From positions 30,559 to 94,558 of the forward strand of contig JASAMV010002781.1 of the NCBI GenBank assembly GCA_030248065.1: DNA of 64,000 bases, read 5' to 3'. The stretch is from Rhynchonema sp. JSB1_4 (lineage: Eukaryota > Nematoda > Chromadorea > Monhysterida > Xyalidae). The position numbers were made by a program, and so were the translations under genes. Positions 12,041 to 24,900 of this stretch are shown piece after piece. The notes beneath the pieces are model-generated. The model ran no database searches. It was given only the letters and a program-made list of their open reading frames with translations, and was not told the origin of the DNA. The stretch's first letter is position 1; every line of letters begins with the position of its first letter.

Positions 12041-13095
12041 TATATAAATCGATATTGGACTGATTAGAAATTGGATAGATAATGGGATAGATTTGCTTCG
12101 ACAACACGCAGTAGTGCGGAAATACGGATGGAAGTATTATACTCGACCGCCGTTTTATAATACCTTACTCACATACTCTTCATGGGAAACTACTATGGTA
12201 GGGGCAAAGCTTTTATACCATCTCGTCTCGCAACGAAGTGACAATGCCTTTTCTATTCATAGAGTTCCACAAAGTAGCACCATGTTTACACACATACTTA
12301 CTGCAATTGAACTGGATTCTGTATCGGGATTGAAAATATCTTAATCGTGATTGGTAATATATACGGTATGAAAACACAAACAGTTGTTGGGCAAGATATA
12401 CGAGCGATTTTACCCACAACAGTTTCCATGCTGACTATATTGTGTGTCTAATTGAGTAAAAGATTGCAGATCAATTATCGGCTGATCAGCGAGAGACCAG
12501 CGATACTTTGACTCGGCGAGAAACTTGGGAAACGACTGCAAGAATTTGTTTTGCGTTGGAACACAGTGGGAACACCAAGTCAGGATGGATTTCACCCCAA
12601 CTTTGAACGTTGAAGACGCGCAAAACGGTGTTTTGAGGCCGTTGGCATTTTTCCGAGTGGAAGTTGAAAGAAACATAATGCCAAAAATCGCAAATTTTTA
12701 GGCTCAGGCTTTGGCATAAAATTATCGTTAGGTTTAGGTGGGACTGCTATCAGATGCAGTGAAGGGAGGGAGGGGAATTCCTCCAGGGTGGTAGACTTGC
12801 TCCCTTAATTCCCTATAGGGTACACCTAATTCTACAATTATTGCTTAAAATTGGCATTTTTAGGACAACAGATGTCAAAAAATGACCAGATATACCCTTT
12901 ATACAAGAACTTTTTTAAAAAAAGCAAAAATAGGTGAAATTTTTCTCGTACAGAATAACTTTTCTCCGAAATTTAGTCTTCCCCTTTTGAGGGTACAACA
13001 CTTACAATTCCCCTCCAAAAATACCGACGGTACACTTAATTTCCCACCGGGCCGGACCAGGAACTACATTGATCAGATGAGGGGATCCACTATAT
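12041..13095. other. Intergenic stretch between protease and coronin-7
   Basis: No gene supported. Between about 12720 and 13070 there is a degenerate GC-rich repeat whose end reads GGACCAGGAACTACATTG. This matches the ends of the CAGTGTAGTTCC element at 35341-35730. The two flanking genes are convergent. Confidence 0.6.
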
Positions 13096-13200
13096 AAATT
13101 AACGACGAAAACGTGAACTAAACATGACGCAATAAACATCAACTGCGTTTTTCAAGCATTCCACCCACGCGTGGCTAACAGGTCCATGAACTATAAAGTA

Positions 13201-13556
13201 TAGTCCAACCACGTGCTCATGAGACGACTCTTTTTAAAGCTTGCTTGGCCAGATTAAAAAATGCGCCAGTTACACGGGTTTTCGCAAACAAAAGAGATTG
13301 GGCAGAGTGACATGATGACAAGTTCCAGCTGGCTGACCTCAATTTGTTGCGTGCTCACGCGAACAGCAACATCGTTCAACACACAAATGTTTTGGGAGTC
13401 AAAAGGAAATTTACGCACCGAGGTGGAGAGCGTGTTTTTAAAAAAATACATGCATTTCTCTTTCTTTCATTTCCGAAATACGTGGAACCGGAACATTATT
13501 GGATCCGTCCAAGTCAACTTCAAAATAAGTAGTCTCATGAGTTCGTGGTTGGACTA
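13201..13556. mobile_element. TA-target MITE, family M3 (full length)
   Basis: 356 bp, TAGTCCAACCACG and complement, flanked by TA. The uninterrupted site is preserved in the other duplication arm near 39206 as GAACTATAAAG-TA-TGTTC (reverse strand). This confirms both ends and the dinucleotide duplication. Confidence 0.92.
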
Positions 13557-14746
13557 TATGTTCTTGCCACTTACAGTACATGCAACTTTCCAATTGGCAA
13601 TTTATCTTTTTCAGTCTGAATGAAAAACAATTTATGTAATGCGCCGTAACTTTATTGAAGTTTGTCTGTTTTACAAGAAAAGAATATAAGTATATAGCTA
13701 AAGCATAACCGAGCGTGTTATATGAACTGCAAAATATCATATTATTATGTTGGCCTTTCAAGATCGCATGGAAAATACAAAAGAAAAATGCGATAATACA
13801 AAACATTTCCATGTGGAACGTCATAGACGCCAGAGAATAACACCATTTTGAATTAAAAAGGCCCGCAAGCAGAGTTTGTTGCAGAAAATCGAATATTAAA
13901 TACAAAAAATTGCATTGCAGCAAGTACAGTGCAAAACGAACTTCACGAAACAAAAAGCAAAAATTTACGCGAACGAGGCTCGTATAAAGGTTGCAAAAAA
14001 GCATCAAGTTTGAAAATAATCGAAACTAAAAATAAAAAGCAACACAAAAATCAGCACACAATCACAACACGCACAGAAAAAAACAATCGACAATATTTTC
14101 ATTGAAGAAGCAACTGGCCATGACTCGAAAATCGCACAAAAATCATATCATTGTATTTTGTATATGAAATAAAATTGAGGAAGCTTGTTCTGCATTTCGC
14201 TTGGCAACATGTATAGATAATAATCTCAGGTCTGAACAGCCAAACACAATCAAAATAATATAATACAAGCACAAATGGACAAAAAATCAAACATGTACCA
14301 GTGGATAATGTGAAACATAAAGCCAGCAGAAACTTAAACAATCAGAAAAAATACGTGTTCGGCTCGAAGTAGAGATAAACGAAAAAGTTTCACAGTTGCA
14401 ATGGCTTGAAAAGGTGCATACGGAATTATGATATTGGTGGCTAAAATGGAATACAGACTTCAATCGAGAGCTCACACGCCGTAGAATGGAAATACTGAGA
14501 GTAAAGTGCTGATTAAAAAAACTGATGTCTCGGATTCATTATAAGGATGTTCTCGTCTTACCATTCAAAACCGGTATGTTCAATCATGATGCATACACAG
14601 CAAAAACATAATCGACAAAAAACAATCTTGGTGAACCTAAAAAATCCACGATTACTTTAAAAAATAAATAATTAAATAATAGTGTGGCGAACACACGCGA
14701 ACACGATTTGAGATACGCTGACGCGAATACAAAAGCCGCAAGAAGA

Positions 14747-14752
14747 TTTATT
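14747..14752 (-). terminator. Polyadenylation signal of coronin-7
   Basis: AATAAA on the minus strand, 45 nt after the coronin stop codon. No better signal was seen nearby, which implies a very short 3' UTR. The same hexamer is retained in the duplicated arm at about 36709. Confidence 0.6.
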
Positions 14753-14796
14753 TGAAAAACAGAGAGATTAAATTAAACGGAAAAGAAAGCAGAGAG

Positions 14797-15985
14797 CTAA
14801 TCATGCCATTCATTTGGATCGACGCCGTCCATTTTGTCCTGTTCAAGTCCGCAAGCGGCCGTATGTTTCGTCAGTTTATCAATGTGCTCGGATAATTCGG
14901 TGGTCAACGTCTGAAAGAGCAAGGTGAAACATTAACGACGGTCTCAGACCAGGACATTCGCTATTATGGACTTCAATTAATAGATTCATGGCAGAATAGG
15001 ACAACAGGTTGTTAGTTTGTTTTGTTTGCCTGAGTGTAAACTGTAAAGGAGAGCGCGTGAAGCTGTACTGATATCTGGAGCAGCCGCAAATAATCTGGAA
15101 ATTATTAACATAATGATTCACACGCTGGGGAAGGCGGCAACACATAGCTACATTTTGCAAGTGCCCCGACATCATGCGACACCAGGCATACAGGCACGCG
15201 GTATACATTCCCACTTACTCATGTCCTTGATGCAAAAACATTCTTGGGGGCTGTTTTTGTCGCTGATAATTTTGTGGGCTCAACGGATGCTTGGGCCAGT
15301 GGTTTTATATCCTTCGTCGGGGTAGGTACCTTTTTCGGATCCGAATTTGACGCGCCTGGACCTTTCGGGCCGACCGCAGACGTTTTGGTGTCAGTTTTGG
15401 ATTCTAGTTTGGGGTCTTTTGTTGGAGAGGACGATTTAGTTTCGGATTTAGAGTCAGATTTGACATCCTTTGTTGGTGATGGTAATTTAGGCTCAGATTT
15501 AGACGGAGACTTTTTAGCGTCGATAGGGTCGGTCTTTTTCGGCTCAGTTTTAGACCCGTCAGTCTTTTTGCCCGTCCCGCCATCGCCTGTTGGTGTTGAC
15601 TGCTGCTCAGCCTCAACCTGTCAGGGATGGCCTATTGTAAAGTGGTTAACGCAAGTCGTTTCCCAATATCGTTTGCGCACATTGTTTGTGGTCCGATCAG
15701 GTCCGTCGCGCAAACCACCTCGTGAAAACACCAGCGTTAACCACTTTACAATTAGCCCTCGTGTGAACCATCAGTCAACCAGTCAACCGACCTTCGCCTT
15801 ATCGGTCGACATCTTCTTGACCGCATCAATAATTGTGTTGTTGTTGTCCTGATCGCTATGGTGTCCGTTCATTAGGCCATTCTCGGTGGTCGCAGCAGCA
15901 GCAGCGGGTCGCGTCGGTCGGGGTTTGGCGGCGCCGGACGTCGATTTCGGTGCCGCTGCAGGCGCTGGTGCATTCGGGTCGTAGG
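14797..15985 (-). other. Coronin-7 exons for the C-terminal tail
   Basis: Exons (minus strand, 3' to 5'): 14797-14910, 15330-15617, 15792-15985. The middle exon encodes about 96 residues dominated by Lys, Ser, Thr, Pro and Asp, with repeated SPTKD-type motifs, probably disordered. It could instead end at 15240 using another in-phase donor. The last exon carries an amphipathic stretch (LTTELSEHIDKLTKH) and the terminal GVDPNEWHD acidic/Trp motif followed by TAG. Confidence 0.85.
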
Positions 15986-18900
15986 CTGCGAACAGAATGA
16001 AGAATCTATGATTTTACAGTTGCTAGTTACGAAGCGATAACCCGTGGCCAACAAACGCCAATACCTTCAAAAAATGTGACAGCAGCCTCTTAGCTTTTGA
16101 AAAGCTGAGTGATAGGCTCAGCTCATCGGGGGATAGAATTCACATGGATTTCTCTTTCGCTCAACTTTTGGCTCAGGCTTCGATTCAGGCTTAGGCTTAG
16201 GCTTAGTCCCCAGCCAGGAAGACCTGTGCGCATTTCTCATGTCCACGCCTGATTTAAAGCCTGAAACGAGACCTGAACACTAGGATACGGCAGTTTCGCG
16301 TCAGTTGGATTCCGTTTTTGTGAATTCTATCTCCGCGTGTTCAGCTCAAGCGCTTGACTCAGAACAGAACAGGGCATTTCGCAACACACTCTTCTTGCCC
16401 ACGTTGACACACTAAATCAGTGACGTAGTTGGGGGAGTATTGGGGGTAATACCCCTCAAACTGGCTAGCTAGCTTTCTTGCTCGGACCAACTACATCACT
16501 TAATCAACTTGCCGAATCCCAAGGCTCACCATTCGACATTCCCTCCGGACATAACGATTCATACTGTAACGTGACGTCAACGCCCTTCAGCCAATCAGCG
16601 CCGCTCAATGCTGCGCGCCACGTCACCAGCGCCGGCGGGAAAATGTCGTTGGCGAATAGATCTTTCTGAAATATTCTCTTCATGAGTAAAAAATAAAAAT
16701 TAAATTCAACTTGCATTCAACATTTCCTTATTATTTTTGATGACAGAAACAACAATGAAACCACTCACGTTCACGCGCGGCACTTTGAAATGGATCGGCT
16801 CGAGCGTGTCTTTGGTCAGACGCCAGGCGCGCGCGAATTCCACCTGTGAAACATTTTTCTTGGTAATTTTGTTCGTGAAAAAAGATAAAATTCCACAACT
16901 TTTTGACACGAATACCCACGTTTTTGATATCGCACACGATTTTCTGCTGGACGGCCATCGAATTGTGACTGGTGGACGCTTTGAAGGGCATGATTGGCAA
17001 TAGATGCGGTTCGTCCGCCCGAAGTTCGTACATGTGCACCGTTGAATCACCCTGTAGAGAAACACAGTCGTATCAACTGACACGCAAGCACCACGGATAC
17101 GGTCGGACCCCGCGACTCCGGCAAACGGCAAGACAATGTTCGTTAACCGAGTGTTAAGCGACCTAATGGATCTAGTTGAACTGATTTAGCCAATTACTTT
17201 ACGAGTTGTTGGTCACAAATTTTGACAGTGTGGATGCGGCAGCACACCAATTTTCACGATACATCCCGGTCACAGAAATATGGCACCTACGAATAAAAAA
17301 GATTGTTAGTAAAATGCATTTGGCAGGCTCAACAAAACAAACGATCACCACCGCATCTCCTGAGCATCATCCCTCCTCCCAATGTCCCATACCCTGCATG
17401 TTGGGAAAAGCTGGTCCAGTTGCCTTGACAGAGATAAAACGCGAATTTTCGATTTCGAGATAGAAGGCACAAGTTGGCCCAAGGTTTGGCAGCCTAAACC
17501 CAAGCCCAAGCCTAAGCCCGAGAAAAAGGGAAGTCAATTTTGAAACTGGACTAGCTTTTCCCAAAATGCCCATACCTTGGCAGTCAGCCACAATACACAC
17601 GTGTCGTCATCAACATGCGGTACGAGCAACTGCGACGAGGCACGATCGACGACCAGATGGTGCAGCTGCAGCAGCGTGTCGCTTTCGAATAGTGTGATCG
17701 CGCGCTCGCAATTGCTGTATGGGTGGAGGAAGATGTAGTGAATGAAGAGAGAAAATCAAGATGTGTCGTTTTAAACTTGATGATCGCATTCGGTGTGGCG
17801 TGTATTGGAAAATCAACGCTGATTGAAAACATCCCAACAGCGACAACATCAGTTAATCTGGAGCTATTTTGGAGACACGTGACCAAAAAGTTCAGATCGA
17901 ACGATCCGAAGACCGACGTAAACCAAAACAAAATGAAAATAATAAAAACAATAAAAAGAGCGAATCATCACCCACCCAGCGAAATGACTGAGCACAATCA
18001 CTCGATCGTCGCACGCAAACACCACGCGTGACGCTCGCGTCTTGGCGTGCATCAGCTGGACTGACTGCAAATATGGATGGAAAATAAGACGGAACGGAAT
18101 AAAATCAAATAAGAAAAACGACTCTGCTGTCGTTGTTGATGTGAAACATGACTCCGATGTTGGCCTTGATCAACATCACTCACATGACCTGATTTTCAAA
18201 CACGACTTCAAACGATTCGGAAAGAATTTCGTTCTTAAAAAATCTACCAACCGACCTTGATAGGTTCGACACTCTTCCTCGGGTCGTACAAACGCAGATA
18301 GCCATCGGCAGCGAACGTCGCCAAGCGTCGACCACCCGAGCTCCAGCACAATGATTGCAGCTGAAGTGTAGCGCTCATATGTACAGTTCGTGAAACATCA
18401 GCTTACTGGTGCATCAATGCCTATTACGTATGCTGTCGTCGTTACTGTCCAGCTTATGCGTGTTGTTGACGTTACCATGTTGCTCCTGATGCAATAAAAA
18501 AACTTGAACTTGAACGTCAACCCTGCGGCTAGGCGGTCCAGATTTTCGCTTGGCTTCACTTTCCTTAGCTCAGACGGCACGACTACGATTCGCTTAGGCC
18601 GCTCTCTAACAAAAGCGAAAAGTTCAGCACAACAGCAACTCCTTAACCACGGGCCTAAGCCACAGTGATGCTCAAACAAAATGTTTCAGAGGCTGTTTGG
18701 CGTGCGCTGTGGATGATGACTACGCTGAAAAACTTTTCGCTTTTCGCGTTTGTCAGAGAGCGGCTTTAGGCCAGCTTTCAGCCAGATCCAAGTTGGCCCA
18801 ACCTCAAATCTAAAACCACACGAGCTTTACCAGACCCGAAAAGAGACGGATCACAATCACACCAACATTTTTGTCCAGCGGTTTCAGCGAGATGGCAGGC

Positions 18901-21900
18901 TGTTCGGGTTTGGTGACATCAAATATCAAACATTGCCCGCCCGTGGCGGCAACCATCAGAATATTGCTCGCGTGCGGGTGCCAACGAAGGATGGTCACTT
19001 TGCCGGCCGGAACTGCAAGGTTAGGGGGAGCAATTGGACAGCAAGTGAAACATCACAACATGGTTGTTGTTGTTGTTGGTGTTAGATGTTAGGCGCGTCA
19101 GTTACAACAGTCACACAACTACTGCAAAATATTAGTTCGGCTCGGGATCACGCAACTTTGAAAATATTAGCGAAGTGATTGCGCTAAATTGTGTTTTAGG
19201 TGTCATGGAACTTCCAACTTCAAAACGATGCATGATCGTTACCTTGTAAGGCACAGGTTGGCTCTAGAAGAGCGACAGAGAAAAATTGAATAGAATTTAG
19301 TGGCGGTAATTGACGGACAAAACAAAATGTAAAAATAATCTTCCAAAACCTACCGTGGAGCACCGTTTTTGTTTCGAGTATGGATTGGTCCTTAATGCCG
19401 CCGTCAGGAATAGTCCAAATATTGATCAGCCCATTGGCGCAACCTGCGAAAGCAGACAACCCATTATAAGACATGCATATTAGTCCCAATTTTTCTAAAA
19501 TAATATTGAAAAAAAGTTTTTTGTTCAACCCGTCTTTTTTCAAACAAAGTCACACAAAAATCATAAATACGCAGCCCCAAACGAGAGATCTGCGGTGATA
19601 CATACCATGGATTTTTTAACCAAATTTAGTAGCTTTTTAGCCACTAATTTTTTTGAAAAGCTAGCAAATTTTCAAATTTCGTAGCCTAAAAGCTACAAAA
19701 TTTTGTATGTTGGCCAAAAAAGCTAGTAAATTGGCTTTTCAGCGGCAAAAAAAAGCTACTAAATTTTTGATCTTACTAGCTTCTTGCTATAAGCCCATTT
19801 TGAAAAAATAAGCCCTGACACATACCAACAGCCAAAATATTGGGGTCGTGTGGCGACCACTGCATATCGGTCACACCGGCAGCGTTCTCAACACCGTGCA
19901 ACACACCGGGTAGAATCTTGCAGGGCTTGGCCAGCTGAAATATCGATATAAAGTAATACGAAAAAATAATTTTTTTTATTTTTTTTACCAACTGCGGATT
20001 GTGATTTGTGAGTCATACACAATGGAATACATGAATTGCAAGTGCGTAACCAAACATCCGCCCAATCCTAGATTCGAAAAACGGTTTCCAGCGCAATTTG
20101 CAGCCGGAGAAAAACCAAAACCACGCTTGCAGATGGTTGCCAGGACCATTAAACGTTTGCTTTTCAATGTTGGTACTTCTCGTGATCAAAGTCATTTTTT
20201 TAGAAAGGCTTTCAACTGTGTCTTCCTACACATATCCCAAGCCCATCCCCACGGGGAGTCCAAAAGCCGGTACCCCATGCCCTGGCCCGATCCCTTCTTA
20301 CAGTGAGAGCCTAGCTAGTCTGACTCACAAACCCCTACCCAAACTGGCTAGCTAGCTTTCTTGCTCCGGTCATCAAGTCAAAAAAAGTGGTGATTTTAGT
20401 GCCAAAATGACTACTTTATACGCCAAAATGGTCAAATTCGCTCAAATTGTCTCACACGTGCCCAAAAATACCCATTTTAAGGCTTATTTTAGCATAATTT
20501 CAACCAATTTTGATACCCCCGTGTTTTGATTTCTGGACCAACACTCCCAAATCGGAGTACCCGACTAGCTAGCCAGCTTTCGTGCTCGGACCAACAACAT
20601 CACGGTCTTCTTACCGTATGAATCTGCACCAATCCCCCGGGTCCGGTCAACGCGACCGCGGCGTAGTCACGTGACACCGCCAGCCCATTGCATTCGGGCG
20701 GCAGACCGGTGTGCACCTATGGAAATTTAAGTGAAAAAAAATGATTCAAAATACTTTAAGAAATTAATGGATAGCATTTTGACAGATAGAATTCAGAAAA
20801 GTGAATAAATGAACACAGACTTACCTGACGTAGAGCGGTGAATATATCGTCCCGGCCACCTACCGCGGCATCACAGTGGCGGTACTTCGATGTGGTCATC
20901 GCCTGATTGGCACCTGCAACAAATCACAACAATCACGTTTTATTTATATTTTTTATTTACATTACATTCTTATTTATTGTTTTTACATTTTTATGCACAT
21001 ATCAGAACGATTCAGCATCAAAATCTGGTTGTCTGTTCCGGTAACAAACTGGGTAGTCAGATCCAGATCCCTGTAGGGATCATGTGATTTTTTTGCATTA
21101 CCGTATGAAATATCATACCGGCGTAAAATACGACCATTGCCACTAATTTCGACCAGCGCAATTTTGGGTCGGACATTCAGACAGGTGATACGCCAGCACG
21201 GCCCACACCCGACACGAAATCAGTAGCGCGAAGTCTCTTTCAACTCAATAAAATTCATCCTTACTTCAAAAAAAAACGAAAGAGAAAATTCACGAGACCA
21301 AGACAGATCCGCATCCGATCACCATCATCGAGCCTCGATGCTGTTCAGGCCAGTCGATACTTTGTCTCATTGCGATGTCTCATGTCTCATTTCAGAAACT
21401 GTTGCGTGTATCGCAACGAGACAAAGTATAAAGTGGCCTGTTCACCTACCGAGCACTTTCGACACCGGTCGTTGCCTGGGATCCATTGACGGCCGACCGC
21501 GTCGTTTCACCACCGGAGCAAGTTCGTCTTTCTTTTCACGGCCGTCAAATGGCAACGGGCCAATCGAATCGTCGAGTTCGCTCAGATGCGATACGTCCTG
21601 AAATATCAAGGTATTATTGATTAATTGTTATAATAATGTTAAATATTAGTACGACGCGCATAACCCCCATGATCATAGGGTAATCACTGACTGCAGTCTT
21701 TTTGATTTTGGCTGGAGGGGATTTGGATTTCGCTGCCGGGAGAACCAGGTCAGCAGGACTAAAGCGTGGCAAAGAACGGAACGGCGAAGAAAAAACAGCA
21801 GTAAGAAACCGCTCATTTTTACAGCCGTTCGACATCAGAATAAACAGAATAAAGCTGCCATGCACGTGCGCTCAAGTTTGAGATACATTCACTTTATTAG

Positions 21901-24900
21901 TCGAATCAATCAGTTCACTCACCGGCGATAACAGCTTCAATCTGGCAGTATCCGGAGGCGATAGGCTGAATCGTTTCTTATCGGCCGAACCGTTGTTATT
22001 GTTGGGCGACTCAAACAACAGAATCGAATCACGGACCGATGTCTGATGGGTGTCTTCCGAATCGCCACTCGCGTTGCGCGGCTGCGGGTCTGCAATCAAT
22101 TCGGTGCAATTATGACAAGAGCAACGTTAGCTTTTACATCATTGGGTGTGATTGGCAGAATGTGTGCAAAGACTCCGTGGTCAAGAAATGCTTCCTCTTG
22201 CCCGACGCTGCGGTATTTGATGCAACTGGTAGACTGCAGCAACTAGTATATCCAGCAAGAAGAGTAATAAGCAGAAGCTGTGTTGTCTGGTCACAAGACA
22301 TTATTCCCACCAACAACAACGACCATAAAATTACAACAGGAAGCTCACAAACATCGACTCTTCAAGAGTTAGAACAGGCATGTACGAACTAACGAGAGCC
22401 TAAACAAATATCAAAACAGCCCCAAAACCGCAAAGCAGCGAATAATGGCGTCTTCCGAAGACCAAAACATATTTCATTGACGATCAATCAAACCAACACC
22501 ACGAACAGCTTCAACAATAGTCGCACACAAAAAGTAGGGCCAAAGGGCGAACAGGGCAAGCGGAATGTTTTACGCCCTAAACTTACGGCTGCTGGTTGAT
22601 GAAAGTACAGTACAAAGTGCACAAAAACTACCTAACAGGCCAGATAGTGGGCGTAAAAAGAAGAACGTCGTTCGCTATTACGAAATCATCTGAGAACCAT
22701 ATTTGGGCTAGGATTAGGTTTCGATTTTTTTAGGACTCGATTCTTTCATGCTCTCGCATCCTTAGGATTAAGTGCCCAGATTATAAGCGGTATAAGAAAC
22801 AGACATAACAAATGATACCGAACAATTTTTTGCCAAAATGTCAGGCGGCAGCAGAGAAACCGAGACAACAAGCGCCCACGAAAGACCACAATGCACAAAT
22901 TTGCAACAACCGAAATGTTTCTGCGGCAACACAGACACAGTCGAGCGAGTCCACACTAAAAGAAACTGAACAATCCAACAGCAGAACACATCAACAACAC
23001 GGAACTTTTAGGCGCCACAACAGCAGTATGTGGTGAACAAGGGAGGAGAGGAGTGTATGGAGACGGAGGTTGAACTTTGGCGCATCCGCAGCTGTCACAA
23101 ATCGGTAACGTGTGGTGCGTGGCGCGAGTGTCTGTCTATCTACAGAGGAACCAAGCGGTCGGCTGTGAAATAAGTGAGCGGCGCGGCTAAAAATTAGCTG
23201 TTGCTTTGCTTGCTGGCTGCCAAAGTTCTGACGCTGTCCGTATATCGGTTTTTACGCATGTAGGTACGTATAGTTCACACGGAGAAGCGGCGCTTACGGT
23301 TCTTTTTTAGGGGACTTATTGCACATAAAACAGCTTGAGCAAAGTTCAACGATAAAGCGGCTTCTAAAGAACGTGGATCGAAGCCAATGCTTTTCATGGT
23401 ATGATACCAGAACTTCTTATTGTGTGGGAACATCTCTAAGTGAATGAATGACTGATTGACGTTCGAGTTGGAGTTTTTATCAACGCCTTCGCAGAAGTCT
23501 GGCTCAGACCAGGCCATCACCAACAGTTTCACACCATCTCAGCAAAATTCCACAACAGCCCCTCCATAACAAATGCGGTCCACGAAAACGCCGAAAACAG
23601 CAGTAAGACATCCAAGAAAGAATAGGCACATGAAATTATGTAAATTATTGTGATATACATTTCGGCGCAGCAGTTGAGCCGGCTTGGCGGTGTGCAGTAG
23701 CATGCTCTTTCACAGAAGAATCATGCATGCATACGCACAGGCACAGTAGCGTTTGGCAGTACATACTGCTGCCATCTAATTACATAAAGCTCTGGCTCAT
23801 GCAGCGCCCCTGGACAGAAGGAAAGAACCATTGATAACAGGCAGCTTGCTTCTCACAACATGCAATTTCATTTTCGACAACCAAATTTCGGGATACAGCA
23901 AGCACTGGGGACCGCAGCTTATTTGGGACCGACCATCAGCTAATTGTGAAAAATGGCAAAGCTGCTACAGCTCCGATATAGACCATCCACACGCTTGCTC
24001 TATCGCACGCATACCACAACAAGCATTCGGAATTTTGACCAAATCACAAAACAACCAAGCAAATGTTACGCACATGACGCGTTTTTCACACGACATCACA
24101 CAAACATACGTCGCTGAACGCTAATCTATGCTGGTCTTATGATTTGTGTACCTTGTACCACATACAAAAAAAACTGGGGCCAATCTGGGAACAAGTTTCC
24201 GTGAAAGAAATTAGAATGACACAACACAAACTCAGCAAACTAAATGACCAGTGAGAGCCACCGAAATTGCAGTACAGTTCACCTAGAAAACCAGTCACGC
24301 ACAAATACCAATACGCCAATTTCATATACAAGTAGGTGCCAACGCAACGCCAAATTGCGTTGTTGTGTAATAATAACAGCAGTCATTTTATGTCAGTCAG
24401 TCAGCCCAGCAAAATCTCTCTATCCACTCACTATCCAGGCAAACCTGCCGCCACAATATAATATGAATTGTAGTGTAATCCAAAGTGAAAGTGAATCGAA
24501 GTAACTGAACACAACTTATGTTCAATTCAATCACATGTCTAATGCGCATTATTGGAACGAACGAAACCAATTGTGACTGAATGTCACCACCATAAATGAC
24601 ATTGGTAGGGCGGTGTGATATTACGACAACGAACCACACGCAAACTGGCGGACAAGCCAACCATAAAACCGTTCATAATTAACAGGGCTATACCAACCTT
24701 ATGCACATCAATTCCACACAGGAATGAAGGACTGGCATTTGCATCCGCAAATGAATATCTAGCCCACCAAAGTCGATTTAGTTTGAGGATCAAAAGCTGC
24801 CTGGGATTGAGAACTTTCACTTTCAAATTGATCAAATATTTCAAAAAATGTAAACCGAGAGAAAACCCCCGCTCTCTGCTAGGTGCCTAATTTCATGTTG

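Larger units (their letters stand above)
13096..14815. repeat. Inverted segmental duplication, arm 1 (coronin 3' end)
   Basis: Without its M3 insertion this arm is about 1.36 kb. It is the reverse complement of 36625-39311 once that arm's insertions are removed. The shared sequence starts within the last coronin codons (AATGAATGGCATGATTA), runs through the 3' UTR and into the downstream flank, and stops near TTAATTTA. Arm 1 contains the intact coronin 3' end and is presumably the source. Differences between arms are scattered substitutions plus transposon insertions. Confidence 0.85.

Noticed and set aside
13438..14007. A 189-codon minus-strand frame, repeated in part at 38890-39132
   Set aside because: It spans an M3 insertion boundary and the duplicated 3' flank of coronin. 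The copy in the other arm carries indels and is not conserved as protein.
15244..15852. A plus-strand frame of 202 codons rich in Asp, Ser and Val
   Set aside because: It is the antisense shadow of coronin tail exons 15330-15617 and 15792-15985, whose Lys/Ser/Thr/Pro codons leave the opposite strand open.
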